Origin: Silicimonas sp963779765
GTDB taxonomy: Bacteria; Pseudomonadota; Alphaproteobacteria; Rhodobacterales; Rhodobacteraceae
DNA length: 64,000 nucleotides
Direction: 5' to 3'
NCBI GenBank assembly: GCA_963779765.1
Contig: CAVZZP010000002.1
Location: 1,550,001 to 1,614,000, forward strand
The notes under the pieces were generated by a model. That model was not told the DNA's origin and made no database searches. It saw only the letters and a program-made list of their open reading frames with translations. Position numbers and translations under genes: made by a program. Shown here piece by piece: positions 1 through 8,507 of this stretch. The stretch's first letter is position 1; the number at the start of each line of letters is the position of its first letter.

Positions 1-83
1 GGTTCGATCCAGTTGGCGTAGTTGTTCTTCCCTACCGTCGCCCGAAGCTTTTCACGAATCTGTCCCCAAAGATCTTTTGTCAT
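1..83 (-). CDS. dnaA: Chromosomal replication initiator DnaA (5' end only)
   Basis: Reading the minus strand from the ATG at 83 gives MTKDLWGQIREKL followed by NNYANWIEP, the typical start of DnaA domain I, which binds helicase-loading partners. Only about 27 codons lie in the window; the gene continues past the left edge. DnaA binds 9-bp boxes at oriC and opens the duplex. It lies 24 bp downstream of a rhodanese gene in the same direction, so its promoter probably lies in or upstream of that gene. I see no perfect DnaA box in bases 1-770, so this locus does not look like the origin. Confidence 0.85.
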   Translation of the reverse strand, partial: MTKDLWGQIREKLRATVGKNNYANWIE

Positions 84-107
84 TCTTAGCCCGCTGCTTT
101 CTCATTA

Positions 108-551
108 TCACGACTGGCGCCATGCCAGTCCCCGGGCCTTCCATCCGTTGTGGCTGCCCCGGTGTCCCGACGCGTCCACGTCCCCCTCAAAACCTTCGGC
201 AACGTTCAGACAGGTCACCGCCCTGCCCGATCGGGCATAATGGGCGGATACCGCTTCGGCAGCCTTCAGCGAACGTGCGCCCGAGCGGCAGAGGAACAGA
301 AGGGTCGACGGCTTCTCGCCGTTCAGTGCCTTCTCTACTTCTTCCGCGAAACGCACGTTGACGGACATGTCAGGATAGGACGCCCACTCGATCAAGAGAG
401 GCCCCTGTCCCGTTTCCCTCAGGTCTGGCACGCCGACAAAACCCCACTCGGCGCGAGTCCTGACGTCGATCAGACGGGCAGCGTCGTCATCGCAAAGAAC
501 ACGCCATGCCTCGCCGGGGGATACCTCCCCGACCGCACTACCCAGTCCCAT
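108..551 (-). CDS. Rhodanese-like sulfurtransferase domain protein
   Basis: This is a single rhodanese domain of 147 residues starting at the ATG at 551 (MGLGSAVGEVSP). The CH2A-type segment LIDVRTRAEW is at about 28-37. The active-site loop has Cys88 in LFLCRSGARS, which would carry a persulfide. The C-terminal GWKARGLAWRQ is typical of alphaproteobacterial single-domain rhodaneses. The frame stays open upstream to 710, but that extension crosses the rpsT terminator region and has no rhodanese homology, so I reject it. It lies between rpsT and dnaA, co-directional with both. Its sulfur acceptor cannot be told from sequence. Confidence 0.85.
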   Translation of the reverse strand: MGLGSAVGEVSPGEAWRVLCDDDAARLIDVRTRAEWGFVGVPDLRETGQGPLLIEWASYPDMSVNVRFAEEVEKALNGEKPSTLLFLCRSGARSLKAAEAVSAHYARSGRAVTCLNVAEGFEGDVDASGHRGSHNGWKARGLAWRQS

Positions 552-712
552 CAACCATGTCCCCCCAAGGACGAAGTGAATCGCAACGACGAACCTAGAC
601 GTCGCCCCCCGACTCCCGCAACCGACCTTTGAGCTTAACTCATGGTCGGCCTGAAACGAATCCGGACCGGTTGCGAAATTGCCGAAGCACTTCAACACGG
701 TCACCTTCACAC

Positions 713-740
713 AAAAAAAATCGCACCCCGAAGGGTGCGA
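713..740 (-). terminator. Rho-independent terminator after rpsT
   Basis: On the minus strand an 8-bp stem TCGCACCC/GGGTGCGA (733-740 with 721-728) closes a 4-nt loop and is followed by eight Ts (713-720). It lies 33 bp downstream of the rpsT stop and is the clearest intrinsic terminator in the window. It separates rpsT from the rhodanese-dnaA unit. Confidence 0.85.
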
Positions 741-772
741 CTGCGGTCATCCAGACAACGTCGCCAAGCGCG

Positions 773-1036
773 TCAGGCAATCGCCTTCACGCGCGAGGCG
801 AGCCGCGACACTTTCCGCGACGCGGTGTTCTTGTGGTAGACGCCCTTCGTGACGCCCCGCATCAGCTCGGGCTGGGCGGCTTTCAGCGCGGTGGCGGCGG
901 CTTCCTTGTCGCCCGAGGCGATGGCTTCCTCGACCTTGCGGAGGAAGGTGCGGATGCGCGAGCGGCGCGCCTTGTTGACGGCGAGGCGACGCTCGTTCTG
1001 GCGAGCGCGTTTCTTGGATTGAGGCGTATTGGCCAT
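773..1036 (-). CDS. rpsT: 30S ribosomal protein S20
   Basis: An 87-residue, strongly basic protein starting MANTPQSKKRARQNE, the signature start of bacterial S20, which binds 16S rRNA in the body of the small subunit. The upstream in-frame extension to 1150 has no S20 homology. Its own terminator follows at 713-740. The leader (1037-1187) contains a small stem CCGGT-TCGG-ACCGG at about 1091-1104. S20 is known to autoregulate in some bacteria, but nothing here proves that. The rpsT-dnaA neighbourhood is usual in this family. Confidence 0.95.
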   Translation of the reverse strand: MANTPQSKKRARQNERRLAVNKARRSRIRTFLRKVEEAIASGDKEAAATALKAAQPELMRGVTKGVYHKNTASRKVSRLASRVKAIA

Positions 1037-1187
1037 GTGTGTGGTCCGTATCCCGGGTCTGTTGCAACTGGTCGCGCAAAGAATCCGCTTCCGGTTCGGA
1101 CCGGAGGATACATAGCCAAAGCGGGCTCCACACGCATGTAGGCGCCGCACTTACAGCAACTGCGGCCCGAGGAAAAGTCCCTTTCGG

Positions 1188-1964
1188 TCACTTGTCTCGG
1201 AACTGGGGCTCCCGCTTCTCGAGAAAGGCGGCCATGCCCTCTTTTTGATCCTCGGTCGCGAAGAGCGAGAAGAAGAGCCTGCGTTCGAAGAGAAGACCCT
1301 CGCGCAACGTCGTCTCGTAGCTTCGGTTGACTGCTTCCTTGACGACCATCGCGGTGAGGATGGACTTCTCTGCGATCTTCTGAGCCGCGCCCTGGGCTTC
1401 CTCCATGAGGCGTTTGGCGGGCACCACGCGGCTGACGAGGCCGGAGCGTTCGGCTTCGTCCGCATCCATGAAACGGCCGGTCAGGTGCATGTCCATCGAC
1501 TTTGACTTACCGACAAAGCGCGTCAGTCTCTGCGATCCGCCCAGGCCCGCCACGACTCCGAGGTTGATCTCGGGTTGGCCGAATTTCGCCGTTTCGGCCG
1601 CGATGATGAAGTCGCACATCATGGCCAGCTCGCACCCGCCGCCAAGCGCATAGCCAGCCACCGCCGCGATGATCGGCTTCCGACAGCGCATGATCGCCTC
1701 GGTCTCGGGCCCGAAGTAGTCGGACGTCATCATGTCGACGTAGGACTTCTCGGCCATCTCGCGGATATCGGCGCCGGCGGCAAAGACCTTTTCGGACCCC
1801 GTCAGGATCACGCAACGCACATTGTCGTTAGCTGATGCTTCTTCGACGGCCTGCGCGAGCTCCTTCAAGAGGGTCTGGTTTAGGGCGTTCAGCGCGTCCG
1901 GCCTGTTGAGCCGGATGGTGGTGACGTGTTCCTCGGTGTCGACGACGATCGTCTCGAAGGCCAT
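1188..1964 (-). CDS. Enoyl-CoA hydratase (crotonase family)
   Basis: A 258-residue crotonase-fold protein, the normal length for a short-chain enoyl-CoA hydratase, which adds water to trans-2-enoyl-CoA in fatty-acid beta-oxidation. Visible motifs are the oxyanion-hole segment FAAGADIREM, then the GYALGGGCELAMMCD block with the first catalytic Glu, and the second catalytic region GQPEINLGVVAGLGGSQRL. It is often annotated fadB1 or paaF-like; the exact substrate is inferred only from the family. It is followed by the rpsT unit on the same strand and preceded by mutM. Confidence 0.9.
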   Translation of the reverse strand: MAFETIVVDTEEHVTTIRLNRPDALNALNQTLLKELAQAVEEASANDNVRCVILTGSEKVFAAGADIREMAEKSYVDMMTSDYFGPETEAIMRCRKPIIAAVAGYALGGGCELAMMCDFIIAAETAKFGQPEINLGVVAGLGGSQRLTRFVGKSKSMDMHLTGRFMDADEAERSGLVSRVVPAKRLMEEAQGAAQKIAEKSILTAMVVKEAVNRSYETTLREGLLFERRLFFSLFATEDQKEGMAAFLEKREPQFRDK

Positions 1965-2026
1965 GTTGTCCCCAGGCTCCCTGTTCTTCGAGGCGAAGGC
2001 TTACCAGCCGAAAAGGCGGAAGGAAA

Positions 2027-2879
2027 TCATCTCTGGCATTTCGGGCAATAGAAGCTCGAGCGGCCCGACTGCACGATCCGTGCAATTCGACCGTCGCAAC
2101 CGTCCGTCCGGCAGGCTTCGCCCTCGCGATCGTAGACGCGGAAGGTATGCTGGAAATAGCCGAGTTCGCCGTCGGCTTGTCGATAGTCGCGCAACGAGGA
2201 TCCTCCCGCGTCGATGGCGTCGGCAAGAACTTCCCGGACGAGGGGGACAAGGCTGGCGACCCGGGTGGCGGAGATCCTTCCAGCATGGCGTGCGGGCGAA
2301 ATGCCGGCGCGGTGGAGAACCTCGCAGACGTAGATGTTGCCCAGACCCGCGACGATACGCTGGTCGAGGAGGGCAGATTTGACGGGAGTCCGTTTTCCCT
2401 TCAGGGCGTTCACGAGATAGGTCTCGTTGAAGGCGTTTCCGAACGGCTCGGGCCCGAGACCCCGCAAGAGGACGTGATCCTCGACCGACTCCGTTGGTGC
2501 CAGAATCCATCGCTCCGAAGCGTCGGGCGTCGTTGAACGTGATGCGCGCGCCGTTCGCCATATGAAAGACGACATGGTCGTGCTTCTCGGGTGCCGGATG
2601 GTCGTGGTGAAACTGTCCCAATGGGTCGCCGGAGACCAGGATACGCCCGGACATGCCCAAATGCAGGATCAGCGTCTCGCCCGAGGACAGGTCGGCTAGA
2701 ATGTACTTCGAGCGGCGCCGCAAGCGATCGACTGTCGTTCCTGTCAGACGCTCTGCCAGGTTGACCGGCAGGGGCCATCGAAGATCCGGCCGGTTCACAT
2801 CCGCGCCGACGATGCGGACCCCCTCCATTGCGGGCAGGAGGCCGCGGCGAACCGTCTCGACTTCGGGAAGTTCGGGCAT
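2027..2879 (-). pseudogene. mutM: Formamidopyrimidine-DNA glycosylase MutM/Fpg, frameshifted
   Basis: MutM removes 8-oxoguanine and other oxidised purines from DNA. The reading from 2879 starts MPELPEVETVRRGL (catalytic Pro after processing) and stays typical to ARRFGAMD. The reading frame must then change near 2504-2505 to continue LAPTESVEDHVLLRGLGPEP. The second part carries the DQRIVAGLGNIY helix and the C-terminal zinc finger CRTDGC...CPKC. The total of 853 nt is one base more than a whole number of codons, so removing one A of the AA at 2504-2505 restores a 283-residue protein of normal length. I think a sequencing indel is likelier than a true pseudogene, but the sequence cannot decide. 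Confidence 0.85.
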
Positions 2880-3073
2880 TTCGGTCCAACTTCGGCGCGC
2901 GGCCATCACGATGATTGTCGACGGACACAAGCCCGACGCGATGCCTGCGACTTAAGCGCCGGACGGGGTGGCGGCAAGGCTCGGGAAAGCTAGGACGATG
3001 CCTGCGCGGGCCTGCGCATTTGCCCGCGACCGGGGACAGGTATAAGAGACGCCGGATCAGGGGTTCCAAAGCG

Positions 3074-3826
3074 ATGACAGACACCCACGACAAGACGACG
3101 CATTTCGGCGCACGCGAGGTGCGCGAGGACGAGAAGGCGGGGCTGGTCCACGGCGTCTTCACCAATGTCGCGTCGAAGTACGACCTGATGAACGACGTCA
3201 TGTCAGGCGGCGTCCACCGGCTGTGGAAGGATGCCATGATGGACTGGCTGGCGCCTCGAGCTGGTCAGCGACTTCTTGACGTGGCAGGCGGGACGGGGGA
3301 CATCGCGTTCCGCTTCCTTCGCCGCGCACCAGGTGCTTCGGCGGTGGTATGCGACATGACCGAGGGAATGCTGATCGAGGGCCGCAAGCGGGCCGAAGCC
3401 ACGGCCATGGCCGACCGGCTGGAGTGGGTGACGGGCGACGCCATGAAGCTGCCCTTCGGGAACGCCAGCTTCGACGTCTACACAATTTCGTTCGGCATCA
3501 GAAACGTGACGCGCATTCCGGACGCGCTGTCGGAAGCCTTCCGGGTGCTGCGTCCAGGCGGGCGGCTGATGGTCCTTGAGTTCTCGCAACTGCCGAATGC
3601 CGGGCTCCAGAGGCTGTACGACCTCTATTCGTTCAACATCATCCCGCGCCTGGGTCAGGCCATCGCGGGAGACCGCGACAGCTATCAATACCTGGTCGAA
3701 TCGATCCGCCGCTTTCCGGATCAGGACAGCTTCGCCGGCATGATCCGTAACGCGGGCTTCGGGCAGGTGAAGTTCCGCAACCTCTCCATGGGCATTGCCG
3801 CGCTTCATTCGGGATGGAAGCTTTAG
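3074..3826 (+). CDS. ubiE: Ubiquinone biosynthesis C-methyltransferase UbiE
   Basis: A 250-residue SAM-dependent methyltransferase that methylates the ring of demethoxyubiquinol precursors in ubiquinone synthesis. The family signature YDLMNDVMSGGVHRLWK is at 36-52 and the SAM-binding LLDVAGGTGD at 67-76. The C-terminus FRNLSMGIAALHSGWKL is typical. The ATG at 3074 gives the standard N-terminus; the open frame upstream to 2915 has no homology. It is divergent from mutM, and ubiB begins immediately after its stop codon, so the two are surely co-transcribed. Confidence 0.96.
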   Translation: MTDTHDKTTHFGAREVREDEKAGLVHGVFTNVASKYDLMNDVMSGGVHRLWKDAMMDWLAPRAGQRLLDVAGGTGDIAFRFLRRAPGASAVVCDMTEGMLIEGRKRAEATAMADRLEWVTGDAMKLPFGNASFDVYTISFGIRNVTRIPDALSEAFRVLRPGGRLMVLEFSQLPNAGLQRLYDLYSFNIIPRLGQAIAGDRDSYQYLVESIRRFPDQDSFAGMIRNAGFGQVKFRNLSMGIAALHSGWKL

Positions 3827-5350
3827 GTGAGAGGTCCGCACAACGTACTTCGGCTGATCCGGACCGGCGCCACGTTCGAGCGCACCGGTGCCATGCGCGA
3901 GGCACTGGAGGTGATGGACGCGCCCCCTGCCCTTAGGGTTGCCGCCCGCGTTCTCGGCTGGCCTTTCAAGTGGCTGGGCTATCGCGGTGACATGGCGCTT
4001 CCGCCGATCACGCGGGCGCTGACGGCCCTTGGACCTGCTTACATCAAGTTCGGACAAATTCTCTCGACCCGTCCCGACGTCGTCGGGACCGAAATGTCCG
4101 AGCAGCTTCGGGTTCTTCGGGACAACCTACCCCCCTTCCCGACGGCAATCGCCAAGGCGACGGTCGAATCCGAGCTTGGAGCGCCGGTAGAGGTTCTGTT
4201 CTCTGACTTCTCGGAGCCCGTGGCCGCGGCATCCATTGCGCAGGTGCACAAGGCGCACCTGGCGGAAACCGGTGAGGCGGTCGCCGTGAAGGTTCTGCGC
4301 CCCAGGATCGAACAGGCCTTCCGGCGCGACATCGACGCCTTCTACTTCGCGGCGCGGATGATCGAGCTTTTGTCGCCAAACTCCCGCCGCCTTCGCCCGA
4401 TGGACGTGATCGCGCATTTCGAAGGCGTTGTTCTGGGCGAACTCGATCTTCGGCTCGAGACGTCCGCCGCCTCGGAGTTCGAGGCCAATACGGCAAGCGA
4501 CGAAGGCTTTCGCGTGCCGCATTCGAAATGGTCGCTGTCATCGCGCCGCGTGATGACGCTCGGTTGGGTCGAAGGCATTCCCTTGGGCGACATCGCGGCC
4601 ATCGACGCGGCGGGTCACGACCGCACGAAGCTGGCCGAGAAAGTCCTGGTCACTTTCCTCAGCCATGCCCTGCGAGACGGATTCTTCCACGCGGACATGC
4701 ACCAAGGCAACCTGAAGGTCGCCCCCGACGGGGCACTCGTTGCGCTCGACTTCGGTATCATGGGGCGGATCGACGAGTACACGCGCCGGGTCTATGCCGA
4801 GATCCTCATCGGCTTCATCCGGCGCGACTATCGCCGCGTGGCGGAGGTTCATTTCGAGGCCGGTTACGTGCCCGCGGACCGGGATGTGGACGACTTCGCG
4901 CGCGCCCTCCGCGCGGTCGGCGAGCCCATCTTCGGCATGGACGCGAGCCGTATCTCGATGGGTCGGCTGCTGAGCTATCTTTTCGAGGTGACCAACCGTT
5001 TCGGGATGGAAACGCGAACCGAGCTGATCCTGCTGCAACGGACGATGGTCGTGGTGGAGGGCGTCGCCCGATCGCTCGACCCGCACATCAACATCTGGCA
5101 CGTCGCCCGACCGACGGTGGAATCCTACATCGCCGAAAGCATCGGGCCCCGCGCCATGGCGCGCGACCTTTACCGCACGGTCCGCGTCCTGGGTCGCTTC
5201 GGGCCGCGACTGCCGCAGATCGTCGAGGCATCGCTGATCCGCCAGACCCACCGGGCGGAAGAGCCACGCGACTCGCGGCGTCGGGTGCTGTACCTCCTAT
5301 TCGTCGTCGGTGCGGTGGCCTTCGCTCTGGGTACTCTCACTGGCCTCTAA
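3827..5350 (+). CDS. ubiB: Ubiquinone biosynthesis accessory ATPase UbiB
   Basis: A 507-residue ABC1/ADCK atypical kinase-like ATPase needed for ubiquinone production at the inner membrane. The UbiB-specific KFGQ motif (74-77) is present, as are the alanine-rich loop (about 133-140), the nucleotide-binding Lys in AVKVLRP (153-159), DMHQGN (290-295) and LDFG (307-310). One C-terminal membrane helix lies at about 485-505. The start is a GTG at 3827 directly abutting the ubiE stop, implying translational coupling. It converges on the flgI/flgD chimera with a 4-bp overlap at the stop codons. In many relatives coaBC follows ubiB; here flagellar DNA does. Confidence 0.95.
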   Translation: MRGPHNVLRLIRTGATFERTGAMREALEVMDAPPALRVAARVLGWPFKWLGYRGDMALPPITRALTALGPAYIKFGQILSTRPDVVGTEMSEQLRVLRDNLPPFPTAIAKATVESELGAPVEVLFSDFSEPVAAASIAQVHKAHLAETGEAVAVKVLRPRIEQAFRRDIDAFYFAARMIELLSPNSRRLRPMDVIAHFEGVVLGELDLRLETSAASEFEANTASDEGFRVPHSKWSLSSRRVMTLGWVEGIPLGDIAAIDAAGHDRTKLAEKVLVTFLSHALRDGFFHADMHQGNLKVAPDGALVALDFGIMGRIDEYTRRVYAEILIGFIRRDYRRVAEVHFEAGYVPADRDVDDFARALRAVGEPIFGMDASRISMGRLLSYLFEVTNRFGMETRTELILLQRTMVVVEGVARSLDPHINIWHVARPTVESYIAESIGPRAMARDLYRTVRVLGRFGPRLPQIVEASLIRQTHRAEEPRDSRRRVLYLLFVVGAVAFALGTLTGL

Positions 5351-6033
5351 CTCTGCGGAGCCCGCAGCGCGGTGACGTCGCCTGACGGCACCACAACGCC
5401 GCCATCGAGCACCAGCTCGATCCCGTCGAAACCCATCCGCGCCTCAGTCACACGCGCGTAGTGCGGGACCGGCCTCGAACTCGTCAGGTCACCCTGGCTG
5501 TAGCTCGCGATCTGGAAGGTATATCGCCCCGGCTCCATGGGGGCTCCCGAACCGCTCGTGCCCGCCCATTCGACGCCTGTTGCCGAGGGTGGAATTGCCT
5601 CTCGCGATACCTCGCGCCCGAAGGCATCCAGGACGACCAGTTCGGTCGCGTCCGCTCCGGGATCGGCCTCCGGCGCCAGCTCGATAGGCGAGCCCGAGAA
5701 TTGGGCCGGACCTGTGACGCGCGCGTCCATCCCGACCCATCCGGCCAGTTGGGACAAGCCGCTGGCGCCCATCCCTCCGATCATGTTTTCGAGCAATTGG
5801 TTTGTGCGTACCTGCTGCTCAACTCCAGAGAAGGTGGCGAGCTGCACTGCAAAATCGGTGAAAGGCGCGTTGCGAAGCCCGTCGCCAGTGCCGTTCAGCC
5901 CGACCACAAGTCCGTAGCCGACCAGATCGTTGCCGCGCACGCCGTCGAACTCCACTAGGTCCTTGATCCGCACCTCGGCAGCCGAAGCGGATACCGCGAC
6001 AAGGAGACAGATCATTGCTACGAGGTGCCGCAT
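5347..6033 (-). CDS. In-frame FlgI(N-term)-FlgD(C-term) chimera
   Basis: Residues 1-19 are a signal peptide and 20-58 (VRIKDLVEFDGVRGNDLVGYG, then LVVGLNGTGDGLRNAPFT) are the N-terminus of the P-ring protein FlgI. From about residue 60 onward (DFAVQLATFSGVEQQVRTNQ, SQLAGWVG, GRYTFQI, VTALR) the sequence is the hook-capping protein FlgD without its N-terminal region. FlgI is normally about 370 residues, so roughly 300 FlgI residues and about 55 FlgD residues are missing. The junction is at about 5853-5865. The 228-residue product should not work as either protein. It overlaps the flgL stop by one base (TGATG), the normal position for flgI in this gene order. A true deletion or an assembly mis-join are both possible. 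Confidence 0.85.
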   Translation of the reverse strand: MRHLVAMICLLVAVSASAAEVRIKDLVEFDGVRGNDLVGYGLVVGLNGTGDGLRNAPFTDFAVQLATFSGVEQQVRTNQLLENMIGGMGASGLSQLAGWVGMDARVTGPAQFSGSPIELAPEADPGADATELVVLDAFGREVSREAIPPSATGVEWAGTSGSGAPMEPGRYTFQIASYSQGDLTSSRPVPHYARVTEARMGFDGIELVLDGGVVVPSGDVTALRAPQS

Positions 6034-7040
6034 CAAAGGTAGTCCGTCAGCGAGAGGCGCGAGAGACGCGCCGTTATGGTGTAAAGTGTCTGAAGCTGCA
6101 ATTCTGCCATCTGAAGATCCACGGCGGTCTCATAAGGGTCGGCGCCGATCAGTTCGGTGCGCGCAATGCGAAGACCCTCGGATTCGGCCATCACCTCGGC
6201 CTTCGCCCTGGCAATTTGGCCTTCGGCCGATCCGATGCGGGCCTGCAAATCGACGAGCCCGGACGTCGCGCGATGAAGATGTTCACCCGAGAGCCGCGCC
6301 AGGCGACCTTGCTCCCCGGTGTCACCGGACAGGACGTCTCGCCCAAGTAGCGCGGCCATGGCGAAGCCCGCGAGATAGTCGCGGACGCCTCTGTCCTGCG
6401 CAGTAGCCAGTGCGCCCGCGACCTCGCCATCCGATAGTTGCGGACCCGACGCGGCGACAGCTCCGCCCAGGTAGCCAACGGTGTCGTATCCGCCGCCAAC
6501 CGCGAAGAAGTCCGACACGACCTGTATGACGGCGGTCGCCGTGACCGCCCCTTGGGTCGCGATTTCCGTCTCGATCGCCGAAAGGATCGCATCCGCATCG
6601 GCCACGACCGGACCATCCAGGGCCACGCCCGAGAAGAGCGTTCTGCCGCCCGACTGCACGTTCAAATTGCTGAGAGCCGAGGACAGGCGGGACAGCGCAT
6701 CGTGCCCGGCATTACGCACGAGTACGGCGTCGCCCGTGTCTTGCACCGACATGAGCGGGCCGGCGATGTCGCCCAAGGCAGCAAGGTTCGCGAGCGCTGT
6801 CTGCTGCCCCGTGATCGAGAGTTGATGTTCGGCAATCGCCACAAGATAGCTTTCGGCGCGCGCGATTCCGCGTTCGACACCGTTCAGCGGCGAAAAGTTG
6901 CCCTTGAACCGCCCGACGAGGTTGTCTGCGACGCCGCTCGACAGTTCGCGCGTCAGCCGCTGAAGATCGCCCTTGATGCGCGTTGTGTCGCGGCGAAGCT
7001 GAAGGTTGCTGGACAGGTCGCCGAGAGAGGTCACGGTCAT
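6033..7040 (-). CDS. flgL: Flagellar hook-associated protein FlgL (HAP3)
   Basis: A 335-residue flagellin-like hook-filament junction protein. The N-terminal helix region (TSLGDLSSNLQLRRDTTRIK) and the C-terminal region (LQTLYTITARLSRLSLTDYL) form the conserved coiled-coil ends of the flagellin/FlgL family. A long central variable part contains GGRTLFSG. I chose the ATG at 7040, two bases after the flgK stop; a TTG at 7046 overlapping that stop is the alternative. It sits in the motB-flgE-flgK-flgL-(flgI) operon and is intact although the next gene is chimeric. Confidence 0.88.
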   Translation of the reverse strand: MTVTSLGDLSSNLQLRRDTTRIKGDLQRLTRELSSGVADNLVGRFKGNFSPLNGVERGIARAESYLVAIAEHQLSITGQQTALANLAALGDIAGPLMSVQDTGDAVLVRNAGHDALSRLSSALSNLNVQSGGRTLFSGVALDGPVVADADAILSAIETEIATQGAVTATAVIQVVSDFFAVGGGYDTVGYLGGAVAASGPQLSDGEVAGALATAQDRGVRDYLAGFAMAALLGRDVLSGDTGEQGRLARLSGEHLHRATSGLVDLQARIGSAEGQIARAKAEVMAESEGLRIARTELIGADPYETAVDLQMAELQLQTLYTITARLSRLSLTDYL

Positions 7041-7042
7041 GG

Positions 7043-8500
7043 TCAAAGTCCCATCAGGATCTGGATGAGGTCATCGGCGGTCTTCATTACCCGGGCATTC
7101 GCGGCGTAGGCCTGCTCGATCAGGAGCAGTTTCTGAAGTTCGCGGTCGGTGTCTACGCCTTGGGCGAGGAACGCCTCTTCGATGCTTTCGGCGCGGGCGG
7201 TTTCGAACGACAGGCGGTTGCGGCTGTCCTGAAGCGATTGCCCGGCAATGGACGTCAGCGCTGCGGCAAATCCAGACACCGACTTGCTGGCGCCTGAAAA
7301 GGTCCCACCGGCGGGAACGCGCAGATCCTCGACCCGGCCTCGCAGGGCGGAGAGAAGCGTGGCGTCGCCCGCAGGTCCGGGCGTCGCGGCTCCCAACCCG
7401 TCACGGAGGCGCCAGACCTCTCCTCCTGCCCTGGGATCGACGGAGGCGTTCACCGAAATGCGTTGCGCCAGTCCCAGCGTGTCGAGTGGATCGAGATTGC
7501 CGCCTCCGTCCGTGAAGATCCCCGGATCGCCGATGGCCAGAGTCGGATCGAGCGTCGGATCCTCGAAGCGCGAGACCAGGTCGCGGGCAAGTTCGTCAAG
7601 GTTCGATTGCAGCTCGACGGAATGGGAGTCCCGGACGGCGAAGAGTTCCGACAGGACCCCGCCTGAAATCGCCGCGTTCTGGCCTGACGTGGTGACAGGC
7701 TGACCGTTGATCGAGAGTCCCGACAAGGCGCCCGACGCAAGGGTCATGTCGGGTGTGATCGGTTCGGTGTGCGTGAAGGCGAACTGCGCTGGCTTGATGT
7801 CGAGGAGGAGGGCGCCGCCGAGGGTGTAGAGCGCCACCGTGTCGTTCTCGCGCTGAAGCTTCCGCATCGGGACGAGTTCGCTGATCTGGTCGATCAGCTT
7901 CTGTTGCTGATCCAGCAGGGCCGGATAATCATGGTCTGCGCTTTTCGCGCGCACGATCTGTTCGTTCAGCGACGCGATGCGCGATAGGGCATCGTTCAGC
8001 CGCCCGACCTCGACCGAGATGCGTTCGTCCGCGTCGACACGCATCTGCTGAAATGCATCCGAAACGTTGTTCAGCTTGCTCGCGAGGGACTGAGCGGATG
8101 ACAGGACATTCGTCAGCCGAGCCTCGGAGTCGGGGCGGGATTCGGCCTCGATCAACGCGGTTTCGAAACCGGTCACACGTGCGGCCAGGCTCGAGATATC
8201 TTCCGGCGTGCCGATCAGGGCGAGAGCGTCCGAAAAGAACCCGGCTGCCACGTCGGCCGACCCTGCCGCCGCCGTGGCCAGTCGCATTTCCCGCAATAGC
8301 GTTTCATCGACCATTCGGATGACGCCGTCGACCTGCACGCCCGCGCCTGAGCCGCCGACCTGGCGTGCGCTGAGGGAGAGTTCGCGTCGCGCATAGCCTT
8401 CGGTCATCGAGTTCGCGACGTTGTTGCTGACGACCTGCGCGGCACGAGAGGCCGCGGTCAGGCCAGTCAGGGAATTCGCAAGGGTTGCCGAGATGCTCAT
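7043..8500 (-). CDS. flgK: Flagellar hook-associated protein FlgK (HAP1)
   Basis: A 485-residue protein with the rod/hook/HAP N-terminal motif: NSLTGLTAASRAAQVVSNNV then ANSMTEGYARR. The matching C-terminal helix ends LIEQAYAANARVMKTADDLI. FlgK forms the first hook-filament junction layer and is exported by the flagellar type III system. Its length is normal for alphaproteobacteria. It begins seven bases after the flgE stop and almost touches flgL, consistent with one operon. Confidence 0.92.
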   Translation of the reverse strand: MSISATLANSLTGLTAASRAAQVVSNNVANSMTEGYARRELSLSARQVGGSGAGVQVDGVIRMVDETLLREMRLATAAAGSADVAAGFFSDALALIGTPEDISSLAARVTGFETALIEAESRPDSEARLTNVLSSAQSLASKLNNVSDAFQQMRVDADERISVEVGRLNDALSRIASLNEQIVRAKSADHDYPALLDQQQKLIDQISELVPMRKLQRENDTVALYTLGGALLLDIKPAQFAFTHTEPITPDMTLASGALSGLSINGQPVTTSGQNAAISGGVLSELFAVRDSHSVELQSNLDELARDLVSRFEDPTLDPTLAIGDPGIFTDGGGNLDPLDTLGLAQRISVNASVDPRAGGEVWRLRDGLGAATPGPAGDATLLSALRGRVEDLRVPAGGTFSGASKSVSGFAAALTSIAGQSLQDSRNRLSFETARAESIEEAFLAQGVDTDRELQKLLLIEQAYAANARVMKTADDLIQILMGL

Positions 8501-8507
8501 GCGCTAC

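Noticed and set aside
1..770. oriC next to dnaA
   Set aside because: No TTATCCACA-like cluster or AT-rich unwinding region is visible; the gap downstream of the rpsT terminator is short and GC-rich.
2490..2520. Programmed ribosomal frameshifting in mutM
   Set aside because: No slippery heptamer or downstream structure is apparent; five other unrelated genes show similar breaks, which points to indels.
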